From the NCBI RefSeq assembly GCF_023370115.1, contig NZ_CP097160.1:1364001-1428000 (forward strand): a DNA stretch of 64,000 bases, written 5' to 3'. Source of the stretch: Gulosibacter sediminis. Lineage in GTDB: Bacteria; Actinomycetota; Actinomycetes; Actinomycetales; Microbacteriaceae. Positions 1 to 8,978 of the stretch are shown in pieces; the first letter of the stretch is position 1; each line of letters begins with the position of its first letter. The notes below the pieces were generated by a model. The model worked only from the letters and a program-made list of their open reading frames with translations. It was not told where the DNA came from and did not search any database. Made by a program: the position numbers and the translations under genes.

Positions 1-1226
1 CGCGCGAGGTGGTCGTCGACGATGTCGTAGCAGATGAACACGCCGTAGTTCGTGCCGTCGATGTCGAGCACGTTCGATCGCGTGCCAGGCGTGTACTCGC
101 GCTGAATCAGCCCGATGAGATCGGGCGCGAGCGCCTCATAGAATTCCCGATCGGGTACATACTCCCCGAACGGAATCGGGTGCGCCTTGTCGTACTGCTC
201 CCCCGCCTCGCCGTGCTGCCAGACGATCTGCGAGTTGAAATACTCGGTGTCGGGGTCATCCCAGTCACCGGTCATCGTCACGGTATTCATGAGCACGGGC
301 GCCCCGGCGCGCGACTCGATATAACTGATGAGCTCGGCCGAATACGAGTTCAGCAGCGGGCTCACGTCCACCGACCCCTCGGGCCAGAGCACGAGATCGA
401 CGTCGCCCGCCTCCTCGAGGGCATCGAGCGTCACCTGGGCGTGCGACTCGAGGATTTCGCCCGGGTCGGAGGGAATGAAGTAGCTCGCGCCGGGTGTGTC
501 GCCCTGCACGGCAAGGATGCGCACGGTCTCGCCTTGCTGCGTCGGCCACAGCGGCCACACCAGCAGCGCGGCCCCCGCCGCGGCCACGCCGGTGAACTGG
601 GCCGCGCGCCGAAGCGCGTGCCCGGCCTTCGGGCGCGGCGCAAGCTGCGCATCCCGCGGGAGCAAGACGACCTCGATCGTGAACGCGACGAACCACACGA
701 CGAGAAACGCGACGCCGGCGAAGCCGACCCACGACACCAGCTCGAGCAGGGGCGAGTTCGACTGCGATTGCGCGATCCGGCCCCACGCGAAGCCGCCATA
801 CGGCACGTTCGACGCGAGTGTCTCGCGCAGGGTCCACAGGCTCGCCACGGCAACGGGTAGCGCGCCAAGCGACCGCGTGCGGCCGCTATGCAGCGGAAGG
901 CGCCGGTACGCGACGGCGATCGCGATCGACCCGAGCATCCACCACAGCGCCATGAGCGCCGAGAGCGCGGCCCACGGCACGGGCCCGAGGAACAGCGACG
1001 TCCACGAGACGTGCATGAGGTAGAACGCGAGGCCGCCGAGGAAACCCAGGTACGCCGCGATGCCCGGGCGTTGCCCGCGGATCGCGAGCAAGTTCAACGC
1101 CACGCCGATCGGCGCGGCCCACCACCAGGCGCGCTCGGGGAACGAGAGTGTCAGCGCGAACGCGCCCGCGAACATTGCGGCGAGCGCGGCGATGAACGGG
1201 AGCGGCTGGGGAGCTGCGGGCCTCAC
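1..1226 (-). CDS. lnt: apolipoprotein N-acyltransferase (partial, C-terminus beyond window)
   Basis: Lnt transfers a third acyl chain to the N-terminal cysteine of lipoproteins in the cytoplasmic membrane. About 408 residues are visible. The first ~210 are hydrophobic and form several membrane helices; the rest is a nitrilase-like domain. The catalytic triad can be placed: Glu283 in LVLWPEGSVD, Lys347 in YDKAHPIPFGEY and Cys399 in GVFICYDIVDD, with nearly the same spacing as E. coli Lnt (Glu267, Lys335, Cys387). The start is GTG at 1226, sharing GTGA with the stop of the helicase upstream, so translation is probably coupled. The gene ends a long co-directional set that also encodes two lipoproteins. 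The reading frame runs off the window at base 1. Confidence 0.9.
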   Translation of the reverse strand, partial: MRPAAPQPLPFIAALAAMFAGAFALTLSFPERAWWWAAPIGVALNLLAIRGQRPGIAAYLGFLGGLAFYLMHVSWTSLFLGPVPWAALSALMALWWMLGSIAIAVAYRRLPLHSGRTRSLGALPVAVASLWTLRETLASNVPYGGFAWGRIAQSQSNSPLLELVSWVGFAGVAFLVVWFVAFTIEVVLLPRDAQLAPRPKAGHALRRAAQFTGVAAAGAALLVWPLWPTQQGETVRILAVQGDTPGASYFIPSDPGEILESHAQVTLDALEEAGDVDLVLWPEGSVDVSPLLNSYSAELISYIESRAGAPVLMNTVTMTGDWDDPDTEYFNSQIVWQHGEAGEQYDKAHPIPFGEYVPDREFYEALAPDLIGLIQREYTPGTRSNVLDIDGTNYGVFICYDIVDDHLA

Positions 1227-3634
1227 GACTCGTTGCCCGAGTAGGCGACGATTCCGCGGTGGATGAGCTGGCGGGCTTGATCGGCGTTCGTCGCGATGCG
1301 ACCGCCGGCCGCCTTGCCGATCTGGTCGAGCACGTCGAGCACCTGACGCACCTGCCGCACGAAGTCACCCGCGGCGAGATCGGTGCGCTCGAGCACGCGG
1401 TCGAGCGGCACGCCACTCGCCCAGCGGTACATCGCGGGCGCGAGGCCCGTCGAGAGTTCTGACGTGCGCGGCACGTGGTGCAGCTCTTCGAGCTCGTCGA
1501 GTTCGATCCAGAGCTCCTGCATCCGCTCCAGCGCGGGGCGGAACTCGCCCTTCGGCATGCGACCCATCTGCGGGTTCTCTTCTTCTCGGCGCGGTTCGTA
1601 GGTAAGGCAACTCGCCATCGCGGCGAGCTGGGCCGGGTCGAGACCGAGCCAGACCTCGCGGCGCAGACACTCGGCCGTGAGCAGGTCGCGCTCGCCGTAG
1701 ATGCGCTGCAGCGTGCGGCCGCTGCCGGTCACCTCGAGCTGATCGCCCTCCCCCGCGCGCAGGTAGCCGCGGTGCAGCAGCAGCTCGGTGAGGCGATCGA
1801 AGGTGCGGGCGACCGCACCGGTGCGGTGTTCGATGTCGCGCACGAGGCGGTCGGTCTCGCGCTCGAGGCGCCAGTAACGCTCGGCCCAGCGCGCGTGGTC
1901 CTCTCGCTCGCGGCAGTCGTGGCAGGGGTGTTGCTGGAGTTCCTTGCGGAGCTCATCGAGTCGCTTCCGACGCTCCTCGCGTGCCCCGTGGCTGCCCGGG
2001 TCCTGCGCATGAATCTTCTGCTTCTCAACGTCGCTGAGCTGTCTACGCAGCGACGAGTACTCAAGAAAGTCGCCCTTGTCGCAGTGCATCGCCTCGAGGT
2101 AGCCCTCGAGCGCCTCGCGCTGCTGCCGCACGGTGCGCGCGATATCGACGACCGAGCGGTCTGCTTGGAACTGCGCGAACGAGGTTTCGAGCAGCTGGCG
2201 CGTGCGCTCGCGGCCGAAGCGGTCGAGCAGGTTCACGGTCATGTTGTAGGTCGGGCGGAACGACGAGTTGAGCGGATACGAGCGGCGGGATGCGAGGGCC
2301 GCGATCGCCTCCGGCTGCACGCCATCGCGCCAGAGCACCACAGCATGGCCCTCGTGGTCGATGCCGCGGCGCCCAGCGCGGCCGGTGAGCTGCGTGTACT
2401 CCCCCGGCGTGATCGGCACACGCGAAACGCCGTTGAACTTCTCGAGCCGCTCGAGCACGACGGTGCGCGCGGGCATGTTGATGCCGAGTGCGAGCGTCTC
2501 AGTCGCGAAGACCACTTTCAGCAGGCGGCGCTGGAACAGCTCCTCGACAATCTCCTTCCACGCCGGCAGCAATCCAGCGTGGTGCGCGGCGACACCGCGT
2601 TCGAGCCCGTCGCGCCACTTCCAAAACCCAAGCACGGCGAGGTCTTCGTCGAGCATGTTGCGCGTGCGTTCCTCAACGATCTCGCGAATCTCCTCGCGCT
2701 CGGCGCGGGTGTTGAGGTTGATGCCCCAGCCAGTCACTTGGTTGACCGCGTCGTCGCAGCCCGCGCGCGAGAAGATGAAGAAGATCGCGGGCAGCAGCGC
2801 GGCCTCGTCGAGCATGTCGACGACGGCACCGCGATCGACCCGCACGTTCCGCGGCCCGCGGCCACCCTTCCCGCGCCCGCCGCGGCCCTGACGCTCCCCC
2901 TGGGTCACGCGGACGAGCTCGGGGTTGACCTGGTCGGTGATGCGATCGTTCTTCGTGCGGAAGAGGTCGAATAACCTCGACCCCACGAGCACGTGCTGAT
3001 AGAGCGGCGTCGGCCGCACCTCCGACACAATCACCTCGGTGTCGCCGCGCACGGCCTGCAACCAGTCGCCGAACTCCTCGGCGTTCGAGACCGTGGCCGA
3101 CAGCGAGATCATGCGCACCTCGCTGGGCAGGTGAATGATCACCTCTTCCCACACCGCGCCGCGGAAGCGGTCGGCGAGGTAGTGCACCTCGTCCATCACG
3201 ACGAACGCGAGGTCATCGAGCAGCTCACTGCCCGCGTAGATCATGTTGCGCAGTACCTCGGTAGTCATCACCACGATGCGGGCACGCGAGTTGATGTTGA
3301 CGTCACCCGTCAGCAGGCCGACCTCGCTCGCGCCGTAATCGGCGACGAGCTCCTGAAACTTCTGGTTCGAGAGCGCCTTAATCGGCGTCGTGTAAAAGAT
3401 CTTCGCGTTGGGGTCACGCATCGCGAGAAACACCGCGAACTCGGCGACCACGGTCTTGCCGGCGCCGGTCGGCGCGGCGACAAGCACCGAGTTGCCCCGG
3501 TCGAGAGCCTCGCACGCCGAGAGCTGGAACGCGTCGAGATCAAACCGCTGCAGGTCTCGAAAGAGCTCGAGATTCGGATGCGCGGCTCGCGCGGTTGCGC
3601 GGGCGTACCGCTCGGCAGGGCTCGAATCGGTCAT
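1223..3634 (-). CDS. helY: Ski2/Mtr4-like DEVH-box RNA helicase (HelY type)
   Basis: An 803-residue superfamily 2 helicase of the Ski2-like group, probably an ATP-dependent RNA helicase. Walker A is AAPTGAGKT at residues 53-61, Walker B is DEVH at 148-151, followed by motif III SLSAT and motif VI QLTGRAGRRGID. The C-terminal third resembles the DSHCT domain of this family and carries a Cys-rich patch (HPCHDCREREDH) of a kind I would expect to bind metal, which is inference. The ATG overlaps the TGA of tatC by four bases. The order pafB-pafC-tatA-tatC-helicase matches the mycobacterial arrangement with HelY (Rv2092c). Confidence 0.9.
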   Translation of the reverse strand: MTDSSPAERYARATARAAHPNLELFRDLQRFDLDAFQLSACEALDRGNSVLVAAPTGAGKTVVAEFAVFLAMRDPNAKIFYTTPIKALSNQKFQELVADYGASEVGLLTGDVNINSRARIVVMTTEVLRNMIYAGSELLDDLAFVVMDEVHYLADRFRGAVWEEVIIHLPSEVRMISLSATVSNAEEFGDWLQAVRGDTEVIVSEVRPTPLYQHVLVGSRLFDLFRTKNDRITDQVNPELVRVTQGERQGRGGRGKGGRGPRNVRVDRGAVVDMLDEAALLPAIFFIFSRAGCDDAVNQVTGWGINLNTRAEREEIREIVEERTRNMLDEDLAVLGFWKWRDGLERGVAAHHAGLLPAWKEIVEELFQRRLLKVVFATETLALGINMPARTVVLERLEKFNGVSRVPITPGEYTQLTGRAGRRGIDHEGHAVVLWRDGVQPEAIAALASRRSYPLNSSFRPTYNMTVNLLDRFGRERTRQLLETSFAQFQADRSVVDIARTVRQQREALEGYLEAMHCDKGDFLEYSSLRRQLSDVEKQKIHAQDPGSHGAREERRKRLDELRKELQQHPCHDCREREDHARWAERYWRLERETDRLVRDIEHRTGAVARTFDRLTELLLHRGYLRAGEGDQLEVTGSGRTLQRIYGERDLLTAECLRREVWLGLDPAQLAAMASCLTYEPRREEENPQMGRMPKGEFRPALERMQELWIELDELEELHHVPRTSELSTGLAPAMYRWASGVPLDRVLERTDLAAGDFVRQVRQVLDVLDQIGKAAGGRIATNADQARQLIHRGIVAYSGNES

Positions 3635-4455
3635 GCCTCCAGCGTAGCCGTCGCTTCCACAGCATCCCGCTTACGACGCCGACGATCGTTCAATATCGAG
3701 ATGCCGACCGCGAGGAAGTAGAGCACGATCATCGGCACCATGAGCAGGAACATCGAGAGCACGTCGGCGGCCGGCGTTGCAATCGCGCCGAAGAGCGCGC
3801 AGATCAGCACGGCCACTCGCCAGGCCTTGAGGATCGCGCGGCCCTCGAGCACGCCCGCGAAGTTGAGCATGACGAGCACCACCGGCACGACGAACGCGAT
3901 GCCCACGGCGAGGCAGAGCGTGAGCACGAACGAGTAGTAGGTCTTCGCGTCGTACCAGATCGTGTCTTCGGTCGGGGCGAACGTCGCCATGACCTCGATG
4001 ATGCGGGGCATGATGATGATGCCGAGCACGACGCCCCCGAGAAACAGCGGGATCGCCGCGCCGAGGAACCCGAGCACGTACTTGCGCTCGCCCTTGCGCA
4101 GGCCCGGCATGAGGAACATCCAGGCCTGATAGAGCCACACGGGCGAGGCGATGACGACGCCGAGCGTCAACGCCATCTGCAGGCGCAGGTCGAACGCGGT
4201 GGTGACATTGCCGAAGTTGATCGACACTCCCCCGCCGCGCGATTCGTTCAGGGCATCAATCGGCTGGCGCAGCACCTCGAAGGCGGCGTCGGTGAGCAGG
4301 AAACCGCCAACCATCGCCACGATGATGGCGACGGCAGAGATGAGGAAGCGATTTCGAAACTCGATCAGGTGGTCCGCAAGGCGCATGCGGCCCTGCGGAT
4401 TCACCTTCCGCGAGTACTTCTCCCGCTTCCGCTTTTGTTTTTGCGGAGCGGTCAT
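3631..4455 (-). CDS. tatC: Sec-independent protein translocase TatC
   Basis: A 274-residue polytopic membrane protein with six predicted helices, the receptor for twin-arginine signal peptides of folded exported proteins. The basic N-terminus leads into the family motif region RMRLADHLIEFRNRF, and TatC-type segments follow throughout (for example the helix around PGLRKGERKYVLGFLG). It lies three bases downstream of tatA and overlaps the helicase start by four. No tatB is seen beside it, as is common in actinobacteria, where tatB is usually unlinked. Confidence 0.95.
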   Translation of the reverse strand: MTAPQKQKRKREKYSRKVNPQGRMRLADHLIEFRNRFLISAVAIIVAMVGGFLLTDAAFEVLRQPIDALNESRGGGVSINFGNVTTAFDLRLQMALTLGVVIASPVWLYQAWMFLMPGLRKGERKYVLGFLGAAIPLFLGGVVLGIIIMPRIIEVMATFAPTEDTIWYDAKTYYSFVLTLCLAVGIAFVVPVVLVMLNFAGVLEGRAILKAWRVAVLICALFGAIATPAADVLSMFLLMVPMIVLYFLAVGISILNDRRRRKRDAVEATATLEA

Positions 4456-4458
4456 GGG

Positions 4459-4731
4459 TTATCTTGGCGACCCGCCCGTAGTGTCGGTGTCGTCGGTGCG
4501 CGGCGCCTGACTCGTGTTGTCGACGGTGCCGGACTGCGCGTCGGCGGCCGGCGTCTCGGCGTTCTTGGCCTTCGAGTCCTTGTCTTCGTCGTTCATCGTG
4601 CGCACTTCACCACGGAAGATTCGCATCGACTCGCCCAGGCTGCGGGCAAGCTTCGGCAGGCGCGGTGCGCCGAAGAGCAGCAGGATGATGACCAGGATGA
4701 TGACCAGGTGCCATCCGGAGAGGTTTGGCAT
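4459..4731 (-). CDS. tatA: Sec-independent protein translocase TatA
   Basis: A 90-residue protein with one N-terminal membrane helix (residues ~7-21), the conserved FG hinge in LLLFGAPRLPKLARSLGES, an amphipathic helix and an acidic polar tail. TatA multimers form the export pore of the Tat pathway. The extended hydrophilic tail (NDEDKDSKAKNAET onwards) is typical of actinobacterial TatA. It sits directly before tatC. Confidence 0.93.
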   Translation of the reverse strand: MPNLSGWHLVIILVIILLLFGAPRLPKLARSLGESMRIFRGEVRTMNDEDKDSKAKNAETPAADAQSGTVDNTSQAPRTDDTDTTGGSPR

Positions 4732-4736
4732 AGGGG

Positions 4737-5120
4737 CTATCCCTTCTTGGGGTGGTGAATCAGGTGGGCGTACTGCAGGGGGTCGGCGTGGGTGAGGGCG
4801 CGGCCGCGGGCGACTCGCTCCTCCCGTCGCTCGAGCGCACGCGCTCGGCGCAGTTCCCGTTGCTGTTCGTGGTGTTCGCGGACCTCGTCGCTGTGCCGGC
4901 CGAATGCAATCGGCTGTCGTGCGGCGAGCGCTTCGTGCTCGCGCAGGCTCACGGCTTCCTCCGCCAGGCGGGCCGCCTCCTGCTGCACGAGTTCGAGGCG
5001 GTCAAGCTCATGAAACGCGGCGCGCGCCTTCCGGAAGAGCCAAATCGCACCGACCGCGAGCACACCAATGAGTAGGGCGACGAGCCCTACCCAAATCACT
5101 ACCCACGACCACCACGGCAT
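4737..5120 (-). CDS. small single-pass membrane protein of unknown function
   Basis: A 127-residue protein I do not recognise. Residues ~5-29 form one membrane helix (WVVIWVGLVALLIGVLAVGA). After it comes a long charged, probably helical cytoplasmic segment rich in Glu, Arg and Ala (EAARLAEEAVSLREHEALAAR), ending in a His-rich tail. It lies between pafC and tatA with short gaps on both sides, so it is probably co-transcribed with both. No strong ribosome binding site precedes the ATG. A structural role at the membrane is possible but unproven. Confidence 0.6.
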   Translation of the reverse strand: MPWWSWVVIWVGLVALLIGVLAVGAIWLFRKARAAFHELDRLELVQQEAARLAEEAVSLREHEALAARQPIAFGRHSDEVREHHEQQRELRRARALERREERVARGRALTHADPLQYAHLIHHPKKG

Positions 5121-5126
5121 AGTGAG

Positions 5127-6101
5127 CTAGCTTACGTTGTCAGCCTGATCACCCGCGGCGATCAGGGCGCCGCGAAGCCACTCGGCGACGAGTTCGCGAA
5201 CCTCGGGCGGCCCCGTGACGACAAATCCGCCGGCGTGCTCGGCCGCGAGTCGCGCGGCGACTTCGGGGCTGCGTAGCCGAAGATCCGCGCGAATCCAACC
5301 ATCGGGGCCGATCTTGGGCACCTTGGCGGTGCCGAAATAGGGCCTGATCGCCGCGACCGCGCCGGCGCGAATCGCGACGCTGACAGTCAGCAGCGATTTG
5401 CCCGTGACCTGTAACGCGCGGTTACGTTGCGCCGGAGTGTGCGGCTCGGCCGCGGTGTCGAGCACCTCGAGGTCGAAGATGCGGTCGCTGCGGAACCAAC
5501 GCAGCGCCTGCCGAAGGTGGCAATACGCGTTGAGGTAGATGAGACCGCTGCGCGACTCAAGCCGGAGCGGGTCCACTGTGCGTTCCTCGGGTGCCGACGA
5601 GGCCTCCCCGCTGTAGCGCAAGCGCAGCTGCCGGCCCGAATCGATGGCCTGGCGGATGAGCGCAAGCCGCGGGTCCTTGTTGGCCGGGGCCTCGGTTGTC
5701 GTGGCGCCGCGGAGCTTCACCTGAAGTTCGTCGATGCGGTTTGCTTCGCTGCTCGTCGCGGACTCGCGCAGCACGTCGAGTCCGGTGAGCACGAGGGCGA
5801 GTTCGTCGGCATCGAAGCTCTTCGGGGCACCCTCGACGGGCACATTCGTGAGCTTGACCCACGGTTCATCGGCCTCGAGCCCGTCCGCGTCGAAGTCAAA
5901 CATGCGGGACGGATCGACCTGACCGTCGCTGTCATACAGTTCGAGCGACCAGACGTAGTCGATCACGGCACGCATGTTGGCCGGCGTCTGCGAAAACGTC
6001 GCGGCGAGCTCGCCGAGGTCGACGCCGTAGGGATGCTTGCGGAGCCAGTCGACGAGCGACGAGATCAGGAGCACATCGGTGGCTTTCGCGGCCGCGGTCA
6101 T
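5127..6101 (-). CDS. pafC: WYL-domain transcriptional regulator PafC
   Basis: A 324-residue protein with an N-terminal winged-helix region and a WYL domain in the second half (residues ~150-230, including GLIYLNAYCHLRQALRWFR). In mycobacteria PafB and PafC form a heterodimeric activator of the LexA-independent DNA damage response. The ATG overlaps the stop of pafB by four bases (ATGA at 6098-6101), which fits equimolar synthesis of the two subunits. Assignment as C rather than B rests on gene order. Confidence 0.85.
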   Translation of the reverse strand: MTAAAKATDVLLISSLVDWLRKHPYGVDLGELAATFSQTPANMRAVIDYVWSLELYDSDGQVDPSRMFDFDADGLEADEPWVKLTNVPVEGAPKSFDADELALVLTGLDVLRESATSSEANRIDELQVKLRGATTTEAPANKDPRLALIRQAIDSGRQLRLRYSGEASSAPEERTVDPLRLESRSGLIYLNAYCHLRQALRWFRSDRIFDLEVLDTAAEPHTPAQRNRALQVTGKSLLTVSVAIRAGAVAAIRPYFGTAKVPKIGPDGWIRADLRLRSPEVAARLAAEHAGGFVVTGPPEVRELVAEWLRGALIAAGDQADNVS

Positions 6102-7102
6102 ACTGCTGCCCCCTCATGCAGCTCAAGGGCGCGCTGGAGGCGATCCTCCACGCCCTCTCGGGTCGACTCTGGCGACTCGACGACGAGCAAGTGGGCAAGC
6201 CCCGCGAATTCATCGGTCAACACCCCGTGGTCCCAGTCGAAGACCTCGAACGACACCCATTCGTCGGTGCGGCCGAGCTCGGTGCCGCGGCCGCGCATCC
6301 GCGCTTCGGCCTCAGTGCCAGCTCGCGCGCGGACGCGCACGGGGTGTGCGGCGGCGAGCGCGTCGAGCTTCGCCTCGAGCCCGGGTTCGGCGGTGTGGGC
6401 GGGGTCGGCCACACCCTCGATGCGAATCTCCGAGACGATGCGGTTGACGAGATAGGTGCGGTGGGCGTCGCGCTCGACGTCCCAAGCGTGCAGCAGCCAT
6501 CGACCCGACTTCACGATGAGCCGCAGCGGATCCACGGTGCGCGGCCAGGGGTCACGGCTGTCCTGGTTGACGTAGTCGAAACCGATGCGCTTGCGGCCAG
6601 CGATCGCCGAACGCAGCTGGGCGAACACGGGGTGCGTCGAGACCTTCGCCGTGGGTTGTGAGGCGGTCGACTCGGCGCCGCTCTCGCCGCTCGGCAGGAG
6701 CTTGAGGTAGCTGCGCCGGGCATCCTCGTCGAGGCTGCGGTCGAGCCAGACTTTCGTCGCCGAGTCGATGAGCAGGGTCTCCTGGGCATCGAGCCCCACG
6801 ACGCCGACCGACTCGGTGCTGCTCTCAAGCTGGTAGCGCCACTGAGCACGGTCGCCGGGTGCCTCCGGGTCGGGGACGGTGACGATGTGGAAGCCACTCT
6901 CGTGGAGGTCAGCACGATCTCGCTCGAGCTTCTTCTCGAGCGCGTCGCTGCGCTCACCGCCGTTGCGCTCGAGCTGCGCTCGATAATCGGGCACAAGCCC
7001 GAACAACTCGTCGCTCGTCAGCGGCCGCGTGCTGCTCATCAGCGCGAGCAGCAGGTGGATCTGTCGAGCGTGGTGGGGTTTCAGCGGAGCTGCCATTTTC
7101 AC
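6098..7102 (-). CDS. pafB: WYL-domain transcriptional regulator PafB
   Basis: A 334-residue paralogue and partner of PafC, with an N-terminal helix-turn-helix (HARQIHLLLALMSSTRPLTSD) and a WYL domain around residues 175-245 (GRKRIGFDYVNQD, then KSGRWLLHAWDVERDAHRTY). I place the start at GTG 7102, which shares GTGA with the stop of the preceding FKBP gene; an ATG two codons later (7096) is equally possible. The pair would control DNA repair genes, judging from the mycobacterial system. The pupylation genes that usually neighbour pafBC are absent. Confidence 0.85.
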   Translation of the reverse strand: MKMAAPLKPHHARQIHLLLALMSSTRPLTSDELFGLVPDYRAQLERNGGERSDALEKKLERDRADLHESGFHIVTVPDPEAPGDRAQWRYQLESSTESVGVVGLDAQETLLIDSATKVWLDRSLDEDARRSYLKLLPSGESGAESTASQPTAKVSTHPVFAQLRSAIAGRKRIGFDYVNQDSRDPWPRTVDPLRLIVKSGRWLLHAWDVERDAHRTYLVNRIVSEIRIEGVADPAHTAEPGLEAKLDALAAAHPVRVRARAGTEAEARMRGRGTELGRTDEWVSFEVFDWDHGVLTDEFAGLAHLLVVESPESTREGVEDRLQRALELHEGAAV

Positions 7103-8058
7103 ACCAGGGCAATGATGTCGGCGACGAACACGAGCGTGCTGCCACCGGGAATCGGACCGTATGTTTCGTCACCGTAGCCGAGGTCGGACGGGAACACCGT
7201 GACGACGCGCGAGCCGACCTGCTGGCCGACCAGCGCATCCCGGAAGCCCGCCACGACCATCGAGGTCGGGAACGCGGGCGGCAAGCCGGTCTCCCAGCTC
7301 GTATCGAACATCGAGCCATCGCTGAGCAGGTAGCCCGAGTACTGCACGATCACCGTGTCGCCGTCGGCCACGGTCTCGCCGTCGCCCTGCAGGATGACCG
7401 CGGTCTGCTGCTCGCTCGGGTCTTCGGCGTCGGTGTTGATGGTGACGTCGGGTTCGCCCTCGCCGTCGGAGACGTCGGCGTAGTCGAAGGTCTCGCCGGT
7501 CGGCGTGCCGGTGGCGGATGCGCCGGGCGTCACCTTGACGACGTCGGCCACCATGAGCACGGGGTCGCCCGAGTTGCCCTCGCCCGCGACGAGGCTGATG
7601 GGCACGGATGCGACGACTCGCGAGCCCGCCTTGACGCCGACGAAGAGCGGCTCGACAAAGGCCGGCAGCTCGGTGTTTGACAGTTGCGTCGCGGGGCCGA
7701 GCGAGCCATACGCGCTGAGGGCGTCGCCGTCCTCGGCGTAGTAGCTGCCGACGACGACCACGACGGTATCGTCGGCGGTGAGCGGCGCGCCGTCGCCCTC
7801 GGTCACCACGGTCCGCTGAATATCGGTCTCGTCGCCGGTCAGCTCGGCCGGTGCTGTGATGGAGACGACGGGCTCTTGCCCGGTCTCGCCCGATACCTCG
7901 ACACCGTCGAGGCGGTCGCCGCCGTCGACGACCGTCACGGGCGCGGCCGAGTCGCTCGAGGCAGACTCGCTCGGCGTCGGGTCGGATGCGCCGGCACAGC
8001 CGGTGAGGCCGAGCGCGACGACGACGGCGAGCGAGAGGGTGCGGATGGGCCGGCGCAT
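7099..8058 (-). CDS. lipoprotein with C-terminal FKBP-type peptidyl-prolyl isomerase domain
   Basis: A 319-residue protein. The N-terminus is a lipoprotein signal with lipobox LTGC (cysteine ~21), then a Ser/Thr/Pro-rich linker. The last ~90 residues are a classical FKBP domain (GDTVIVQYSGYLLSDGSMFD ... PGGSTLVFVADIIAL). The middle of the protein looks like a degenerate second FKBP fold (DDTVVVVVGSYYAEDG ... VLMVADVVKV). It should assist folding of exported proteins on the outer face of the membrane. The ATG overlaps the TAA of the preceding gene (TAATG), and the end overlaps pafB. Confidence 0.87.
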   Translation of the reverse strand: MRRPIRTLSLAVVVALGLTGCAGASDPTPSESASSDSAAPVTVVDGGDRLDGVEVSGETGQEPVVSITAPAELTGDETDIQRTVVTEGDGAPLTADDTVVVVVGSYYAEDGDALSAYGSLGPATQLSNTELPAFVEPLFVGVKAGSRVVASVPISLVAGEGNSGDPVLMVADVVKVTPGASATGTPTGETFDYADVSDGEGEPDVTINTDAEDPSEQQTAVILQGDGETVADGDTVIVQYSGYLLSDGSMFDTSWETGLPPAFPTSMVVAGFRDALVGQQVGSRVVTVFPSDLGYGDETYGPIPGGSTLVFVADIIALV

Positions 8059-8978
8059 TACTGCGCTGCCGGGGTGGAACCGAGCACGTCCATGACCACG
8101 ACGATCGCGTCGCCGCTTCCGACGGGCAGCTGCCCGTCGGCGGTGTAGGCCGCGACGGTCGACGCCGGCAGCACGACGACGCGCTGCGAACCGACCTCGA
8201 TGCCCTGCAGCTCCGCCGTCGCACCGAACATGCCGTCGTCGGTATCGCCGACCGTGGTCTGGATCGGCCCCTGGCTGCCCCACGTCGTGCTGATGGTCGA
8301 ACCCGACGTCCATTCGAACGCCGAGAAGTTCATGGTGACCGTGTCGCCCGCGGCGAGCTTCGGCCCGTTGCCCTGGATCGTCGTCGCGCTGCGCAGTTCG
8401 CTCGGCGCGGCCTCGCTCGGCATGGTCACGCCGGGCGTGCCGTCGGGCGCCGTGACGACGGCCGGGATGCCGTTGTGTTGGGGCGCGATGCTGCCGGTCG
8501 CTGCCGAGTGGTAGACGCGGTTCACCTTCAGGGTGACCGTGGCCTCCTCCTGCATCTGGGCCTCGGTCAGCTGGAACTGCTCGGGCGAGAAGATCTGCTG
8601 CATCTGCATCGTCGCGGTGATCGTTTCGCCGCCCTGCGCGCACTGGAGGGCGTCCTTGATGCCCACCATGCCGTAGTCGTCGAGGATCCCGACGTTGACC
8701 GGCGCGGGGTTGCCCTGCGCATCCTGCTGCAGCGAGGTCTCTGGGTAGATCTCGGTGCCATCGGTCGTCGTGATCGCGAAGGTGAACTCAGCGACGCCGT
8801 CTCCGTTGATGACCGGGCCGCTTCCGCCGCCCTCGCGCTGCGTCTGCACGGTGTCGGCGGGCTCGCACGCGCTCACGTTCTCGCTGGCCGGAACCTGCGC
8901 GCAACCAGCGAGCACGGTGCCGGCAAAGATGGTGACGCCCGCGAGCAGAGCGCGGGTGGGGCGGCGGCGAGCAATCAC
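8058..8978 (-). CDS. FKBP-like lipoprotein, probably catalytically degenerate
   Basis: A 306-residue lipoprotein (signal peptide with lipobox LAGC near residue 25). Two FKBP-like modules can be traced: residues ~55-150 and ~195-300 (LAAGDTVTMNFSAFEWTSGS ... GSGDAIVVVMDVL). Several positions that are aromatic in active FKBPs appear replaced, so it may be a chaperone or binding protein rather than an isomerase (inference). It starts with GTG at 8978, overlapping the trmI stop (GTGA). It is probably a paralogue of the FKBP lipoprotein just downstream. Confidence 0.75.
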   Translation of the reverse strand: MIARRRPTRALLAGVTIFAGTVLAGCAQVPASENVSACEPADTVQTQREGGGSGPVINGDGVAEFTFAITTTDGTEIYPETSLQQDAQGNPAPVNVGILDDYGMVGIKDALQCAQGGETITATMQMQQIFSPEQFQLTEAQMQEEATVTLKVNRVYHSAATGSIAPQHNGIPAVVTAPDGTPGVTMPSEAAPSELRSATTIQGNGPKLAAGDTVTMNFSAFEWTSGSTISTTWGSQGPIQTTVGDTDDGMFGATAELQGIEVGSQRVVVLPASTVAAYTADGQLPVGSGDAIVVVMDVLGSTPAAQ

